Assembly: GCA_003243255.1 (NCBI GenBank)
Contig: QFQM01000205.1
Span: 1-7,573, forward strand
Length of the DNA stretch: 7,573 nucleotides
Direction: 5' to 3'
Origin: Flavobacterium psychrophilum
GTDB taxonomy: Bacteria > Bacteroidota > Bacteroidia > Flavobacteriales > Flavobacteriaceae
The notes beneath the pieces are model-generated. The model saw nothing but the letters and a program-made list of their open reading frames with translations, did not search any database and had not been told where the DNA came from. Position numbers and translations under genes: made by a program. This document shows, in pieces, positions 7,283-7,573 of this stretch (positions are counted from its first letter, which is position 1; each line of letters starts with the position of its first letter).

Positions 7283-7573
7283 TTAGACAGGAATATAGTT
7301 ACCAACTTTTTCCACTAGCGCTTCATCAATTTCAGCGATGTATCTGGAGGGGTTGCCATTTGTCAGCAGATAAAGTCTATCGCGTGCTCGTGTCATTGCG
7401 GTATACAGAAGTCTCCTTTCTGTGGAAATGTGAACTTCATCGTCTTCATCATTGAAACCAGCCGGAAAAGGGATAACGTTATCATTTACGTCTGAAATAA
7501 AAACGGAATCAAACTCAAGACCTTTGACAGAAGACAAAGTGCATATTTTGACTTTTTCGTTATCAAAATCAAT
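7283..7573 (-). CDS. C-terminal end of a UvrD/Rep-type superfamily 1 helicase (5' partial)
   Basis: The reading frame enters from the right edge and gives the last 96 residues of a larger protein; the TTG at 7537 is inside the frame and not a start. Two signature blocks are visible. SVKGLEFDSVFI corresponds to motif V of UvrD-like helicases, where the residue before the two-residue step to K is often histidine (TxHxxKGLE) but is serine here. ERRLLYTAMTRARDRL corresponds to motif VI, with the arginines that contact ATP. The N-terminal Walker A region and most of the motor lie outside the window. These proteins unwind DNA 3' to 5'; in defence loci they are often fused or linked to nucleases. 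The gene ends 7 bases before the preferred start of the DarT-like toxin on the same strand, so the two are probably co-transcribed. Whether it belongs to the same system cannot be told from this fragment. Confidence 0.85.
   Translation of the reverse strand: MDFDNEKVKICTLSSVKGLEFDSVFISDVNDNVIPFPAGFNDEDDEVHISTERRLLYTAMTRARDRLYLLTNGNPSRYIAEIDEALVEKVGNYIPV

Noticed and set aside
7276..7305. Upstream ATG at 7305 as the start of the DarT-like gene
   Set aside because: It would overlap the helicase gene by 23 bases and add 10 hydrophobic residues not expected before the DarT fold; the ATG at 7275 fits both spacing and family N-terminus better.
7535..7537. TTG as the start of a separate 84-residue gene at the right edge
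   Set aside because: The same frame is open to the window edge and the residues before it continue the helicase motif V, so this is an internal leucine codon of a partial gene.

Overview
The window is a compact, fully coding stretch of moderately AT-rich DNA (roughly 40% G+C by eye). It holds two gene groups that converge near position 5060. None of the genes has a clear Shine-Dalgarno sequence; together with the base composition and protein style this suggests a member of the Bacteroidota, but no taxonomic marker is present, so that is only an inference. There are no tRNA, rRNA, CRISPR or transposase genes, and no gene-free stretch longer than about 125 bases.

Left group, plus strand (1 to 5050). 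A very large, mostly helical protein is open to the left edge. It starts with a possible winged-helix segment, continues into long TPR-like helical repeats, and ends in a domain with features of the PD-(D/E)XK nuclease fold. Twenty bases later comes a small gamma-glutamylcyclotransferase-fold (GGCT-like) protein. After it comes a two-helix membrane protein with a coiled coil, resembling the putative phage abortive infection family (putAbiC). A large NTPase-like sensor or nuclease, a small enzyme and a membrane effector in one short-spaced operon is typical of an antiphage defence island. I do not recognise this trio as a named system.

Right group, minus strand (7573 down to 5066). The C-terminal end of a UvrD/Rep-type superfamily 1 helicase runs in from the right edge. 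Seven bases later, by the start preferred here, comes a DarT-like (DUF4433) DNA ADP-ribosyltransferase. Its stop codon overlaps the start of an ADP-ribosylglycohydrolase (DraG/ARH fold) with a roughly 140-residue C-terminal extension. This has the order of a DarT-DarG toxin-antitoxin module, but the reversing enzyme is an ARH-fold protein instead of the usual macrodomain DarG. It is the clearest unusual feature of the window.

A perfect 8-base inverted repeat lies in the 15-base gap between the two groups and over the last codon and stop of the ARH gene. It could terminate transcription from both sides. The most plausible overall reading is a defence island with two modules: a plus-strand NTPase/GGCT/AbiC-like system and a minus-strand helicase/DarT/ARH toxin-antitoxin system.
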